A DNA stretch of 64,000 bases, from positions 124,001-188,000 of the forward strand of contig NZ_JNYE01000001.1 of NCBI RefSeq assembly GCF_000717185.1, read 5' to 3'. A program made the position numbers and the translations under genes. Shown here in pieces: positions 18,525 to 27,644 of the stretch (its first letter is position 1; every line of letters begins with the position of its first letter). The notes beneath the pieces are model-generated. The model saw only the letters and a program-made list of their open reading frames with translations. It was not told the origin of the DNA and searched no databases. This DNA is from Kitasatospora phosalacinea. Its GTDB lineage: Bacteria; Actinomycetota; Actinomycetes; Streptomycetales; Streptomycetaceae.

Positions 18525-19595
18525 ATGACCGGCAAGCACATCGTGGTGATCGGCGCGGGCTACGCGGGGCTGTCCGCCGCCGCCGGGATCGGCCGCGGAC
18601 CGGACCGGGTCACCCTGGTCGCCCCCGAGCAGCGCTTCGGCCACCGCGTCCGGCAGCACGAGATCGCCGCCGGCCACCGGGTGGCCCGCCCCGAGATCGC
18701 CCACGTGCTGCGCGGGCGCCGGGTCGTCCACCGGGCCACCCGGGCGGTCGAACTCGACCTGGCCGCCCGCGAGGTGCGCACCGAGGACGGCGAGCGGATC
18801 GGGTACGACACCCTGGTGTACGCGCTCGGCAGCCGCACCGCCTGGGGCGGCGTGCCGGGCGCGGCCGAGCACGCGTACTCGGCGGAGCGCGCCGAGGAGC
18901 TGCGTCGACGGCTCGCCGGGGATCCCGGGACGGGGACGCTGGCCGTGGTCGGCGGCGGGGCGACCGGCATCGAACTGGCCACCGAGCTGGCCGAGGCGTA
19001 CCCGGCCCGGCGGGTCCGGCTGGTCGCGGCCGGGCAGGTCGGCGGCTGGCTGTCGGAGCGCGGCCGGGCGCACGTCCTGACGGTGCTCGGCCGCCTCGGG
19101 GTGCGCGTCGACGAGCACCGCCGGGTCACCGCCGTCAGCGCGGACGGGCTGACCTGCGAGGACGGGGACGTCCCGGCGGAGGTGGTGGTGTGGGCCGCCT
19201 CGATGGAGCCGCACCCGCTGGCCGCCGACTCCGGCCTGGCCGTCAACGCGCGCGGCCGCGCCCTGGTCGACGACCACCTGCGCTCGCGCTCGCACCCCGA
19301 GGTGTACGTGGTCGGCGACGCCGCCGCCGTCGAGGTGCCCGGCATCGGCGAACTGCGGATGGCCTGCGCCACCGCGGCGCCGCAGGGCCGCTACCTGGCC
19401 AAGCTGCTCACTGGCCGCACCGGCAAGCCCTTCTCGTACCGGTACGCCACCCAGTGCCTGAGCCTGGGGCGCGGCGAGGCGCTGGTGCAGCTGATCCACG
19501 GCGACGACTCGGTGCGGCCCCGGGTGCTGACCGGCGTGGCCGGGCGGCTGGTCAAGGCGGGCATCGTCAAGGGCCTGCCGCTGTCGCTGCGCTGA
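18525..19595 (+). CDS. NAD(P)/FAD-dependent oxidoreductase (NDH-2-like)
   Basis: This is a 356-residue pyridine nucleotide-disulphide-type oxidoreductase with an N-terminal FAD-binding motif (VVIGAGYAGLSAAAGI), a second dinucleotide site (LAVVGGGATGIELATELAE) and a C-terminal FAD motif (EVYVVGDAAAVE). It resembles type II NADH dehydrogenases and related single-subunit flavoproteins; no membrane helix is evident. It starts at ATG with GGAGGAGGA immediately upstream. The position behind the ECF41 sigma gene and the ECF41-like promoter suggest it is that factor's main target. It ends 73 bases from the convergent lepA stop. Confidence 0.88.
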   Translation: MTGKHIVVIGAGYAGLSAAAGIGRGPDRVTLVAPEQRFGHRVRQHEIAAGHRVARPEIAHVLRGRRVVHRATRAVELDLAAREVRTEDGERIGYDTLVYALGSRTAWGGVPGAAEHAYSAERAEELRRRLAGDPGTGTLAVVGGGATGIELATELAEAYPARRVRLVAAGQVGGWLSERGRAHVLTVLGRLGVRVDEHRRVTAVSADGLTCEDGDVPAEVVVWAASMEPHPLAADSGLAVNARGRALVDDHLRSRSHPEVYVVGDAAAVEVPGIGELRMACATAAPQGRYLAKLLTGRTGKPFSYRYATQCLSLGRGEALVQLIHGDDSVRPRVLTGVAGRLVKAGIVKGLPLSLR

Positions 19596-19600
19596 AACGG

Positions 19601-19648
19601 CGGCGGGCCGGCGCCCCGCCCCGGTTCAGGGGGGGTGCCGGCCCGCCG
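19601..19648. terminator. Bidirectional terminator between the oxidoreductase and lepA
   Basis: Two perfect 12-base arms, 19601-19612 and 19637-19648, form a long GC stem between two convergent stop codons and can serve both transcripts. Confidence 0.75.
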
Positions 19649-19668
19649 TCGTACGCCCGTGCCCGGAG

Positions 19669-21537
19669 CTACTTCTTCTCCTTCGGGGCCTCCGCGTCCG
19701 TCGACAGCGCGGCGATGAAGGCCTCCTGCGGGACCTCCACCCGGCCGACCATCTTCATCCGCTTCTTGCCCTCCTTCTGCTTCTCCAGCAGCTTGCGCTT
19801 GCGCGAGATGTCACCGCCGTAGCACTTGGCGAGGACGTCCTTGCGGATCGCCCGGACCGTCTCGCGGGCGATCACCCGGGAGCCGATCGCGGCCTGGATC
19901 GGCACCTCGAACTGCTGGCGCGGGATGAGCTTCTGCAGCTTGCCGGCCATCATCACGCCGTAGTTGTAGGCCTTGTCCTTGTGCACGATCGCGGAGAACG
20001 CGTCCACCGCGTCGCCGTGCAGCAGGATGTCGACCTTGACCAGGTTGGCGGACTCCTCGCCGATGGGCTCGTAGTCGAGCGAGGCGTAGCCGCGGGTCTT
20101 GGACTTCAGCTGGTCGAAGAAGTCGAAGACGATCTCGGCGAGCGGCAGGGTGTAGCGCAGCTCGACCCGGTCCTCCGAGAGGTAGTCCATGCCCTGGAGG
20201 TTGCCGCGGCGGGACTGGCAGAGCTCCATGATCGCGCCGACGAACTCGTTCGGGGCGAGGATGGTGCCGCGCACCACCGGCTCGAACACCTCGGCGATCT
20301 TGCCGGTGGGGAACTCGCTCGGGTTGGTGACGGTGTGCTCGGTGCCGTCCTCCATGATCACCCGGTAGATCACGTTCGGGGCGGTGGAGATCAGGTCGAG
20401 GTTGAACTCGCGCTCCAGGCGCTCCCGGATGATCTCCAGGTGCAGCAGGCCGAGGAAGCCGCAGCGGTAGCCGAAGCCGAGCGCGACCGAGGTCTCCGGC
20501 TCGTAGACCAGCGCGGCGTCGTTCAGCCGCAGCTTGTCCAGGGCGTCGCGCAGCAGCGGGTAGTCCGAGCCGTCCAGCGGGTAGAGGCCGGAGAACACCA
20601 TCGGGCGCGGGTCCTTGTAGCCGCCGAGGGCCTCGGTGGCGCCCTTGTGCTGCGAGGTGATGGTGTCGCCGACCTTGGACTGCCGGACGTCCTTCACACC
20701 GGTGATGATGTAGCCGACCTCGCCGACGCCGAGGCCGTCGGCGACCTTCGGCTCGGGCGAGATGACGCCGATCTCCAGCAGCTCGTGGGTCGCGCCGGTG
20801 GACATCATGGCGATCCGCTCGCGCTTGGTGAGCTGGCCGTCGACCACGCGGACGTAGGTGACCACGCCGCGGTAGGCGTCGTACACCGAGTCGAAGATCA
20901 TCGCGCGGGCCGGGGCGTCCTTGACGCCGACCGGGGCCGGGATCTTCTCGACCACGTGGTCGAGCAGGTCCTCGACGCCGAGGCCGGTCTTCGCGGAGAC
21001 CTTCAGCACGTCCTCCGGGTCGCAGCCGATGATGTGCGCGATCTCGGCGGCGTACTTCTCCGGCTGGGCGGCCGGGAGGTCGATCTTGTTGAGCACCGGG
21101 ATGATCGTGAGGTCGTTCTCCAGCGCCAGGTACAGGTTGGCGAGGGTCTGCGCCTCGATGCCCTGGGCGGCGTCGACCACCAGGACGGTTCCCTCGCAGG
21201 CCGCGAGGGAGCGGGACACCTCGTACGTGAAGTCCACGTGGCCGGGGGTGTCGATCATGTTGAGGATGTGCGTCGTACCCGCGTGCTCACCGGACCGCGG
21301 TGCCCACGGGAGGCGGACGGCCTGGGACTTGATGGTGATGCCGCGCTCGCGCTCGATGTCCATCCGGTCGAGGTACTGGGCGCGCATCTGCCGGGGGTCC
21401 ACCACGCCGGTGATCTGCAGCATCCGGTCGGCGAGCGTCGACTTGCCGTGGTCGATGTGGGCGATGATGCAGAAGTTGCGGATCACCGCCGGGTCAGTAC
21501 GGCTGGGCTCTGGCACGTTGCTGGGGGTCGCGGGCAC
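19669..21537 (-). CDS. lepA: Elongation factor 4 (LepA)
   Basis: This is a 622-residue ribosome-binding translational GTPase that remodels stalled ribosomes or assists 30S biogenesis. G motifs are clear: [17 protein letters not shown] and NKIDLP, followed by domains II and III and the LepA-specific C-terminal domain ([20 protein letters not shown], then [20 protein letters not shown]). The start is GTG at 21535-21537; the first 15 residues are variable in homologues. It is divergent from the monooxygenase-like gene, and rpsT lies just beyond, the usual actinobacterial order. Confidence 0.97.
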   Translation of the reverse strand: MPATPSNVPEPSRTDPAVIRNFCIIAHIDHGKSTLADRMLQITGVVDPRQMRAQYLDRMDIERERGITIKSQAVRLPWAPRSGEHAGTTHILNMIDTPGHVDFTYEVSRSLAACEGTVLVVDAAQGIEAQTLANLYLALENDLTIIPVLNKIDLPAAQPEKYAAEIAHIIGCDPEDVLKVSAKTGLGVEDLLDHVVEKIPAPVGVKDAPARAMIFDSVYDAYRGVVTYVRVVDGQLTKRERIAMMSTGATHELLEIGVISPEPKVADGLGVGEVGYIITGVKDVRQSKVGDTITSQHKGATEALGGYKDPRPMVFSGLYPLDGSDYPLLRDALDKLRLNDAALVYEPETSVALGFGYRCGFLGLLHLEIIRERLEREFNLDLISTAPNVIYRVIMEDGTEHTVTNPSEFPTGKIAEVFEPVVRGTILAPNEFVGAIMELCQSRRGNLQGMDYLSEDRVELRYTLPLAEIVFDFFDQLKSKTRGYASLDYEPIGEESANLVKVDILLHGDAVDAFSAIVHKDKAYNYGVMMAGKLQKLIPRQQFEVPIQAAIGSRVIARETVRAIRKDVLAKCYGGDISRKRKLLEKQKEGKKRMKMVGRVEVPQEAFIAALSTDAEAPKEKK

Positions 21538-21641
21538 CTTGGTCCGATTTCTGGTCCGATCAATATGGTTCTGCCCATCCTCCCATGCCGGACGGCCCCC
21601 CGGTCCTGCCCGCCCGGACGGGCGTGCGGGAGGATCACCCC

Positions 21642-21947
21642 ATGATCTTGGAAAGCGCCCTGCTCGACGTCCGTCCCGGCCAGGAGGAGGCCTTCCTGGC
21701 GGCCTTCGCCGAGGCCCGTCCGCTGATCGCCGCCCAGCGCGGCTTCCGCTCCCTCGAACTGCGCCGCTGCCTGGACGCGGGCAGCACCTCCCGGTTCCTG
21801 CTGCAGGTCGGCTGGGACACCCTGGAGGACCACACCGAGGGCTTCCGCCGCTCCCCCGAGTACGGGCGCTGGCGCGAACTGCTGCACCACTTCTACGACC
21901 CGTTCCCGACCGTCGAGCACTACGGCGAGCCGCTGCTCACCGCCTGA
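21642..21947 (+). CDS. Antibiotic biosynthesis monooxygenase (ABM) domain protein
   Basis: This is a 101-residue single-domain protein of the dimeric ferredoxin-like ABM fold: [35 protein letters not shown], then [19 protein letters not shown] and a C-terminal [17 protein letters not shown]. Such proteins are either small cofactorless oxygenases or stress-related heme or quinone-binding proteins; the substrate cannot be told. I start at the ATG at 21642, preceded by GGGAGG; the upstream ATG at 21585 lies in the lepA promoter region. It stands alone between lepA and rpsT. Confidence 0.85.
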   Translation: MILESALLDVRPGQEEAFLAAFAEARPLIAAQRGFRSLELRRCLDAGSTSRFLLQVGWDTLEDHTEGFRRSPEYGRWRELLHHFYDPFPTVEHYGEPLLTA

Positions 21948-21979
21948 CGGACCGTCCGCCCCGGCCCCGGCGGTCCGGT

Positions 21980-22009
21980 TTGGGCCGACCCGGGCGGCCC
22001 TGGTAGCGT
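21980..22009 (+). promoter_or_regulatory. Probable promoter of rpsT
   Basis: TTGGGC (21980-21985), an 18-base spacer and TAGCGT (22004-22009) fit a weak housekeeping-sigma promoter. Transcription from about 22016 would give an rpsT leader near 95 bases. Confidence 0.45.
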
Positions 22010-22111
22010 GGGCGGCTGCACTCCGCCATCGGCATGCCCTCTCAGCAGGTCCGAACGGAGACCGGGGTGCAACCCGTCGTAGCAACGATTCACACAGACT
22101 GAGGCTCTTTC

Positions 22112-22375
22112 GTGGCGAACATCAAGTCCCAGATCAAGCGCAACAAGACCAACGAGAAGGCGCGCCTGCGCAACAAGGCCGTCAAGTCCTCGCTGAAGAC
22201 CGCCCTGCGCAAGGCCCGCGAGGCCGCTGCCGCCGGTGAGACCGAGAAGGCCACCGAGCTCGCCCGCGCCGCCTCCAAGGCCCTCGACAAGGCCGTGAGC
22301 AAGGGCGTCATCCACAAGAACCAGGCCGCCAACAAGAAGTCGGCGATCACCAAGCGCGTCAACACCGCCGCCTGA
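22112..22375 (+). CDS. rpsT: 30S ribosomal protein S20
   Basis: This is an 87-residue, Lys- and Ala-rich protein that binds 16S rRNA and is essential for 30S assembly. The typical opening [20 protein letters not shown] and the ending [13 protein letters not shown] are present. It starts at GTG. It is divergent in function and strand from the neighbouring holA and stands alone as a one-gene unit. An approximately 100-base 5' leader without an obvious protein-binding structure precedes it. Confidence 0.98.
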   Translation: MANIKSQIKRNKTNEKARLRNKAVKSSLKTALRKAREAAAAGETEKATELARAASKALDKAVSKGVIHKNQAANKKSAITKRVNTAA

Positions 22376-22606
22376 TCCAGCTCCTTCCCGCACGGCCCCG
22401 CCGTGCACCCGGTGCCCCCGGCACCACCCGGTCGACGTGAACCCGCGGCCCTCTACCCGCCACCGCCGACCACCCGCTCCCGGAGACCCGGCCCTCTACC
22501 CGGAGCTCCGACGAGCAGCACGACCCGTACCGCACGCGGCCTGCGTTCGCCACGCGGGTGCGGTACCCCAGCTCCACGGTGAGAACCCCTCGCGGGCCCT
22601 CACCCC

Positions 22607-22635
22607 ACTGCCCGCCCGGCCCCCGGGCGGGCAGT
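22607..22635. terminator. Strong hairpin between rpsT and holA
   Basis: Thirteen-base perfect arms, 22607-22619 and 22623-22635, enclose a three-base loop. Smaller hairpins lie right after rpsT (22391-22405 and 22411-22425) and may end the rpsT transcript. The stretch 22376-22799 between the convergent stops of rpsT and holA holds no gene that I can support; its open frames lack codon bias and a start. Confidence 0.65.
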
Positions 22636-22799
22636 CGGCGTTCCGGCCCCTCCGCCCCGGGCCCGCGGACACAACGTGCAGCGGTCGGCGGCGCACCGCC
22701 GGCCTCCGCGCCACGGCCGGTCAGCGAACTCCCCCGCCCGGCACCCCGCCTCCCCACCGGCTCCGGCGCGCAACGCTCCCGAAGCCCCCGGGGATCCTG

Positions 22800-23795
22800 C
22801 TAGTAGGGGCGGGACCCGGCCCGGGAGGCGCGGGCCACGGAAACGACAGCACGTTCGAGCGCGTACGCGGGGTCGTCGGAGCCGCCCTTCACCGCGGCGT
22901 CGGCCTCGGCGACGGCGGTCAGTGCGGCGGCCACTCCGTCGCCGGTCCAGCCGCGCATCTGCTGGCGCACCCGGTCGACCTTCCAGGGCGGCATGCCGAG
23001 TTCGCGCGCCAGGTCACCGGGCCGCAGGTTGCGGCCCGCGGAGGCGAGTCGGCCGATGCTGCGGACGCCGGAGGCGAGCGCGTAGGTGATGCCGGTCGGC
23101 GGCTGGCCGACGGCCAGGGCCCAGCGCAGCCGCTCCAGGGCCTCGGCGGCCCGGCCGGTCACCGCGAGGTCCGCCACCTCGAATCCCGTCGCCTCGGCGC
23201 GACCGCTGTAGTACGTGGCGACCGCCGTCTCGTCGATCGGGCCTTCGACGTCAGCCGTCAACTGGCTGCACGCGGCGGACAGTTCCCGCAGGTCGCTGCC
23301 CAGGGCGTCCAGCAGCGTCTGGCAGGCCTCGGGGGTGGCGGCCCGCCCCAGCGTGCGGAACTCGTTGCGGATGAAGGCCAGTTTCTCGCTCGCCTTGGTG
23401 AGCTTCGCGCAGGCGACCTCCCGGGCGCCCGCCTTCTTCGCCGCGTCCAGCAGTCCCTTGCCCTTGGCACCGCCCGCGTGCACCAGCACCGTGATCACTT
23501 CCTCGGCGGGCGACTCCAGGTACGCCTTGAGCTCCTTGACCGAATCGGCCGAGAGGTCCTGCGCGGCCCTGACCACGATGACCTTCCGCTCGGCGAAGAG
23601 CGAGGGCGTGGTGAGCTCCGCCCACTGGCCCGGCTGCAGGGCCCCCGGCGCGAGGTCCCGGACGTCCGTCTCCGGGTCCGCCGCCCGCGCCGCGGCCACC
23701 ACCTCGGCAACCGCGCGGTCGAGCAGCAGCTCCTCCTGGCCGACCGCAACGGTCAGCGGGGCGAGCAGGTCGTCGGGTGCACTCTTCCTGGCCAT
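22800..23795 (-). CDS. holA: DNA polymerase III subunit delta (HolA)
   Basis: This is the 331-residue clamp-loader subunit that opens the beta sliding clamp. The sequence begins MARKSAPDDLLAPLTVAVGQ, then EELLLDRAVAEVV and the AAA-type body (ELTTPSLFAERKVIVVRAAQ), ending in the delta C-terminal collar domain. I begin at the ATG at 23793-23795, since the open frame continues upstream to 24515 only through low-complexity and opposite-strand sequence. In many bacteria holA lies next to comEC and rpsT, as here. Confidence 0.95.
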   Translation of the reverse strand: MARKSAPDDLLAPLTVAVGQEELLLDRAVAEVVAAARAADPETDVRDLAPGALQPGQWAELTTPSLFAERKVIVVRAAQDLSADSVKELKAYLESPAEEVITVLVHAGGAKGKGLLDAAKKAGAREVACAKLTKASEKLAFIRNEFRTLGRAATPEACQTLLDALGSDLRELSAACSQLTADVEGPIDETAVATYYSGRAEATGFEVADLAVTGRAAEALERLRWALAVGQPPTGITYALASGVRSIGRLASAGRNLRPGDLARELGMPPWKVDRVRQQMRGWTGDGVAAALTAVAEADAAVKGGSDDPAYALERAVVSVARASRAGSRPY

Positions 23796-23896
23796 CGCGT
23801 ACCAGGATCGCACGCCACGACGACAGCCCACCGCGCCACGGCCCTTCCCACTCCCCTTCCCGCCGCCTCCTCCTTTCCCGCACCCGTGTCCGCGCC

Positions 23897-23946
23897 CCGG
23901 GGCCGGGGGGCGCGGGGCCGGGGCCGGGGGGCGCGGGGCCGGGGCC
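23897..23946. repeat. 21-bp GC tandem repeat, about 2.3 copies
   Basis: A G-rich 21-base unit repeats exactly (a run of six G followed by CGC recurs at 905-913 and 926-934 of 23 kb). It lies in the divergent gap between holA and the small gene at 23985. Confidence 0.7.
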
Positions 23947-23984
23947 GATGCCCTGCCTGCCCTGGGGCTGAGGAGAATGATGGC

Positions 23985-24248
23985 GTGATCGAGAACAATG
24001 ACCGTCAGTTGCTCGTCCTCCCCGACCGCGATGCGGCGGAGGAGGTTGCTGAGGAGTTGAGCGCGCGTTGGCCCGAACTGGGCGACGTCGAGGTGGTCCG
24101 GGACTCCCTCGCCGGGGAGGACGACGCCGAGGACGCCCAGTGGCTGGTGGTGGTCGAGGCCCCCGAGGACGAGGGCTGGACCCCCCGGTTGCTGACCGAA
24201 CTCGACCGGCTCGTCGCCGAACAGGACGGCTGGCGAGAACAGGGCTGA
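23985..24248 (+). CDS. Conserved hypothetical acidic protein
   Basis: This is an 87-residue acidic protein (ENNDRQLLVLPDRDAAEEVA, then LSARWPELGDVEVVRDSL, ending RLVAEQDGWREQG) with no signal peptide, membrane segment or recognised domain. I chose the GTG at 23985-23987 because a purine-rich GAGGAGA lies about ten bases upstream and the N-terminus is well formed; the tandem ATGs at 23978 and 23981 are out of frame or stop at once. The codon bias supports coding. Its neighbours holA and comEC suggest nothing definite. Confidence 0.65.
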   Translation: MIENNDRQLLVLPDRDAAEEVAEELSARWPELGDVEVVRDSLAGEDDAEDAQWLVVVEAPEDEGWTPRLLTELDRLVAEQDGWREQG

Positions 24249-24325
24249 CGCTCGCCCCGCCAACCGACCGACCGATCGTCCGTCCGTCCGTCCGATCAAC
24301 CGACCACTCACGACACCCCGCTGGT

Positions 24326-24361
24326 CCCGCCCGAACGAGGTGCCCCACCCGTTCGGGCGGG
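24326..24361. terminator. Bidirectional terminator before comEC
   Basis: Perfect 12-base arms, 24326-24337 and 24350-24361, lie between the convergent stops of the small acidic gene and comEC. The rest of 24249-24527 is low-complexity, with GTCC and CCCGAACCG short repeats. Confidence 0.7.
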
Positions 24362-24527
24362 CGTTCCCGCCCCGGCCCGAGCCCTCCCCCGCCCGAACCG
24401 CCCGAACCGCCCGAACTGCCCGGGCCGCCTGAGCTGCCCGGGCCGCCCTGGGCGCACAGGCCGTCCGACTGCCCGCCTCGAAGCGGCCGCCGCCCGCTGC
24501 GCTGGTGGCCACCACCCGGCCTGCCGA

Positions 24528-27296
24528 TCAGCCGTGGCCCGGGTGCGGGTGCGTCGCCACGGCCAGGGTCCGTGCGTCGCCGAGGACCGCGATGTCTCCC
24601 GAGCGGTCGGTCCGGACCACTGTCGCCCCGAGCGCCTTCAGCCCGGCCACGGTCTGAGGTGCGGGATGCCCGTACGGGTTGCCCACCCCGCAGGAGATCA
24701 GGGCCAGCCGCGGGCGGAGCGCGGCCATCAACGCCCAGTCCTGGTTCGCCGATCCGTGGTGCGCCACCTTGAGGACGTCCACCCTCCCCACCCCCGGCGG
24801 CCCCGGACCGCTCCGGGCCGTGCTCCGGTCGGCAGCCGCGGCCCTCCCCGCCAAGGCTGCGGACCCGTCCTCCTCACCTGCCCTGGGAGTCGGGCCGCCC
24901 CCGTTCGTTCCTTCCTCCGGCGCCCGGGAGGGGGGCCGGGACGGTGCGCCGAGTGCCAGCACCGCGGCCTGGGCCGGGGGTTCCAGGTCACCGAGCAGGG
25001 CGACTCGCAGCGGGGCGGCGGGCGGGCCGAGTACCGCGAGGATCGCGATGCTGGAGTTGTTCGGCCCCTCGGCGTCGGCTGCCGGGGGCGAGGTCGGCCA
25101 CAGGACTTCCCAGGCCAGTTCCGCCCCGGCGGTGCGCCGCTCACCGCGCTGCGCGCGCTGCACCGGGATGCCGTCTGCTGCCGCCCAGCGGAGCACCCAA
25201 GACCGCTCCCCCTCCGAATCGTCCGCACTCGTCACCTCGATCGCTCCGATCGACCGACCACGCAGCACTCCTGGAACGCCTTCCGCGTGATCGGCGTGGA
25301 AATGGGTCAGGATCAACAGGGGGACCTGGGCCACGCCGAGGCTCCGCAGGCAGGCGTCGGCCGCCTTGGGGTCCGGCCCGGCGTCCACCACCACGGCGCT
25401 CTCCGGCCCGACCGGCAGCACCGTCATGTCGCCCTGTCCGATGTCGCACATCGCCAGCCGCCAGCCCGGTGCGGGCCAGCCGGTCGCCAACCGGACGACG
25501 GCCGGCGGGCGCAGCAGCACCAGCGGCAGCAGCAGGGCGAGCGCGAGTGCGACCAGTGCCCTCGTCCGGCGGCGCCGCAGCCTTCGGCCGACCAGCAGTG
25601 GCGGTACCGCCCAGGCCAGCGAGACGATCACCACGACCAGCAGGATCGACCCGAACAACCCGGCGGGCCAGACGAGTTCGGCCCCCGGCAGTTCCGCTCC
25701 GTGCCGGGCGACGGTGGCGAGCCAGCCGACCGGCAGCGCCGCGAGGTCCGTCAGGAACTCCGCCGCTCCCTTCGAGAGGGGTGCGATCGCGAGCGCACCG
25801 AACCCGAGCAGGGTGGCGGGGGCGACCGCGATCTCGGCCAGCAGGTTGCACGGCACCCCGACCAGGCTGACCCGGGGCGCGAGCAGCACGGTCACCGGCG
25901 AGCAGAACGCCTGTGCCGCCGCGGTGGCACCGACCGCCGATGCCAGGTGGTGCGGCCAGCGACGGGCCCGGAGCGCCGCCGTCCACCGCGGGCCGAGCAC
26001 CAGCAGCCCGGCGGTGGCCAGCACGGAGAACAGGAACCCGTACGAGTGGGCCAGGTGCGGGTCGACCAGGATCAGGACCAGGACCGCACCGGACAGCGCC
26101 GGAACGCCCCTCCTCGGTCGGCCGGTGGCCAGGGCCAGCAGTCCGATCAGCCCGGTGGCGGCGGCTCTGAGCACGCTCGGATCGGGTCGGCAGACGGTGA
26201 CGAACGCCAGCGTCAGTGCGGTTCCGAGCAGTGCCGTGGTCCGGAACGAGAGGCCCAGCAGCCCGGCCAGGCCGCCGCGGGCGGGGGCGTCGGGCTCGCT
26301 CGGTGCGCCACCGACCAGGACCGCCAGGACGATCGCCAGGTTGGCGCCGCTCACCGCGACCAGGTGGCCGAGGTCGGTGGCCCGGAACGCGTCCGACAGG
26401 TCGTCGGGCAGTCTGGAGACGTCGCCCACCACCAGTCCGGGGAGCAGCCCCCGGGTGTCCGGCGGCAGGTGGTCGCAGGCGTCGCGGAGCCCTTCACGGA
26501 GGTGGGCCGCGAGACGCTGCGGGAGGTTCGGTGGCGCGATCACGCGCGGCGGCCCTTGCGGGACCAGCAGCGCCGCGCTGTCGGTACGGCGCCCCCGTCC
26601 CGCTCCGCCTGCCGTCTCCGGCTGTTCCGGCAGGACCTCTGCTCGCAGCTCCAGTTCGGTGGAAGGAATCAGCTGCTGCCACGGGTAGTCCTCCTGGGAG
26701 CGGATCAGCAGGGTGACGGGTGTGCGGGTGGCGACGGACGCCGGGGCGGGACCGCCCCGGGGGACGGGATCGGTGCGGATTCGGGTGACGAGGGCGGCGA
26801 CGGTGAGGGTGGGACGGGACAGCGCACTGCCCCGGGTGTGCGAGCCGTGCTGTTTCGGATCGCCCGTGACGGTCAACTGGACGGCGACCTCTGGGTTGGC
26901 GGGTCTCTCCTCGGCCGGGTCCGCCGCGCCTCGCTGGTCGCCGTCCCGCGGCCCGGCCCGGGTGGACGGTGCTGGTGCGGTCGGGAGGAGGGGTGGACGG
27001 GCCAGTGCGGGCAGCGGGCCTCGGCGCAGGTCGGCGGTGTGCAGGACGGTGGTGGTGGCTGCCGCGGCGGCGGTCAGCAGGACGGCGGCAGTCAGGCGGT
27101 GGAGCGAACGGCGGGGTCCTTTCGTGCGGAGCAGGATGGGGGAAACCGCCGCGGCCGCCAGGGCGACCGCGAGCAGTGCCGGTTGTCGGTCCGGGTCCAG
27201 GCCGAGGACTGCGGCGGTGACCGCCCACGCGGTAGCGGCAGGAAGGAGCAGCCGGTAGTCGGTCCGCTGGCGGGTGCGGGCAGGTGCGGCTGGCAT
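24528..27296 (-). CDS. comEC: ComEC/Rec2-family DNA-uptake channel protein
   Basis: This is a 922-residue membrane protein with N-terminal helices, an OB-like region, the Competence domain (LGHLVAVSGANLAIVLAVLV and the many helices after it) and a C-terminal metallo-beta-lactamase domain (LILTHFHADHAEGVPGVL; KVAHHGSANQ). In competent bacteria the channel passes single-stranded DNA and the lactamase domain degrades the other strand. A proline-, glycine- and charge-rich insert of about 55 residues (SRPPSRAPEEGTNGGG, TARSGPGPPGVGRVD) breaks the lactamase domain. The start is ATG at 27294-27296. It follows comEA after 347 bases, and the two are likely a DNA-uptake pair, though transformation of Streptomycetaceae is not established. 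Confidence 0.92.
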   Translation of the reverse strand: MPAAPARTRQRTDYRLLLPAATAWAVTAAVLGLDPDRQPALLAVALAAAAVSPILLRTKGPRRSLHRLTAAVLLTAAAAATTTVLHTADLRRGPLPALARPPLLPTAPAPSTRAGPRDGDQRGAADPAEERPANPEVAVQLTVTGDPKQHGSHTRGSALSRPTLTVAALVTRIRTDPVPRGGPAPASVATRTPVTLLIRSQEDYPWQQLIPSTELELRAEVLPEQPETAGGAGRGRRTDSAALLVPQGPPRVIAPPNLPQRLAAHLREGLRDACDHLPPDTRGLLPGLVVGDVSRLPDDLSDAFRATDLGHLVAVSGANLAIVLAVLVGGAPSEPDAPARGGLAGLLGLSFRTTALLGTALTLAFVTVCRPDPSVLRAAATGLIGLLALATGRPRRGVPALSGAVLVLILVDPHLAHSYGFLFSVLATAGLLVLGPRWTAALRARRWPHHLASAVGATAAAQAFCSPVTVLLAPRVSLVGVPCNLLAEIAVAPATLLGFGALAIAPLSKGAAEFLTDLAALPVGWLATVARHGAELPGAELVWPAGLFGSILLVVVIVSLAWAVPPLLVGRRLRRRRTRALVALALALLLPLVLLRPPAVVRLATGWPAPGWRLAMCDIGQGDMTVLPVGPESAVVVDAGPDPKAADACLRSLGVAQVPLLILTHFHADHAEGVPGVLRGRSIGAIEVTSADDSEGERSWVLRWAAADGIPVQRAQRGERRTAGAELAWEVLWPTSPPAADAEGPNNSSIAILAVLGPPAAPLRVALLGDLEPPAQAAVLALGAPSRPPSRAPEEGTNGGGPTPRAGEEDGSAALAGRAAAADRSTARSGPGPPGVGRVDVLKVAHHGSANQDWALMAALRPRLALISCGVGNPYGHPAPQTVAGLKALGATVVRTDRSGDIAVLGDARTLAVATHPHPGHG

Positions 27297-27580
27297 CGGG
27301 CACCTCCTTTCGGCGTGGGCGGCGGTCGGCGTCGTACGGGTGGCGGCAGAAGGAGCGGGTGAGGCTCAACGGGCTTGCACGGCGCTGGGGTTGATTGCAT
27401 CGCGCGAAGTGGCAGGGGTTGGTTGCAGAGGGGTGGCCTCCGATCAGCAGGGCGGTGTTCTCACGGCGGCCTCGGTGCAGGAGGTGAGGCCCGGACAGAG
27501 CACGGGATCGGGCGGTGGGGCGCCTTCTCCGCGGCAGGACGGCCCGGCGGGGCGGGCACGGCAAGGTTCGGCCCGGTGGC
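27297..27580. other. Gene-free gap between comEC and the comEA terminator
   Basis: Bases 27297-27580 form most of a 348-base gap. I see no gene, no tRNA and no strong promoter hexamers. It presumably carries the comEC promoter and ribosome-binding site. Confidence 0.5.
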
Positions 27581-27619
27581 CCGGGCCGGGTCGGCACAGC
27601 ACGGCCTGACCCGGCCCGG
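27581..27619 (-). terminator. Hairpin terminator after comEA
   Basis: Twelve-base perfect arms (27581-27592 and 27608-27619) lie 26 bases beyond the comEA stop and separate it from comEC. Confidence 0.65.
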
Positions 27620-27644
27620 TCCGAAGGGCAGCGAGGTCGGGGGG

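Noticed and set aside
24249..24515. Extension of holA upstream to 24515
   Set aside because: It runs through low-complexity DNA and the opposite-strand small gene; the HolA start MARKSAPDDLL at 23795 is normal.
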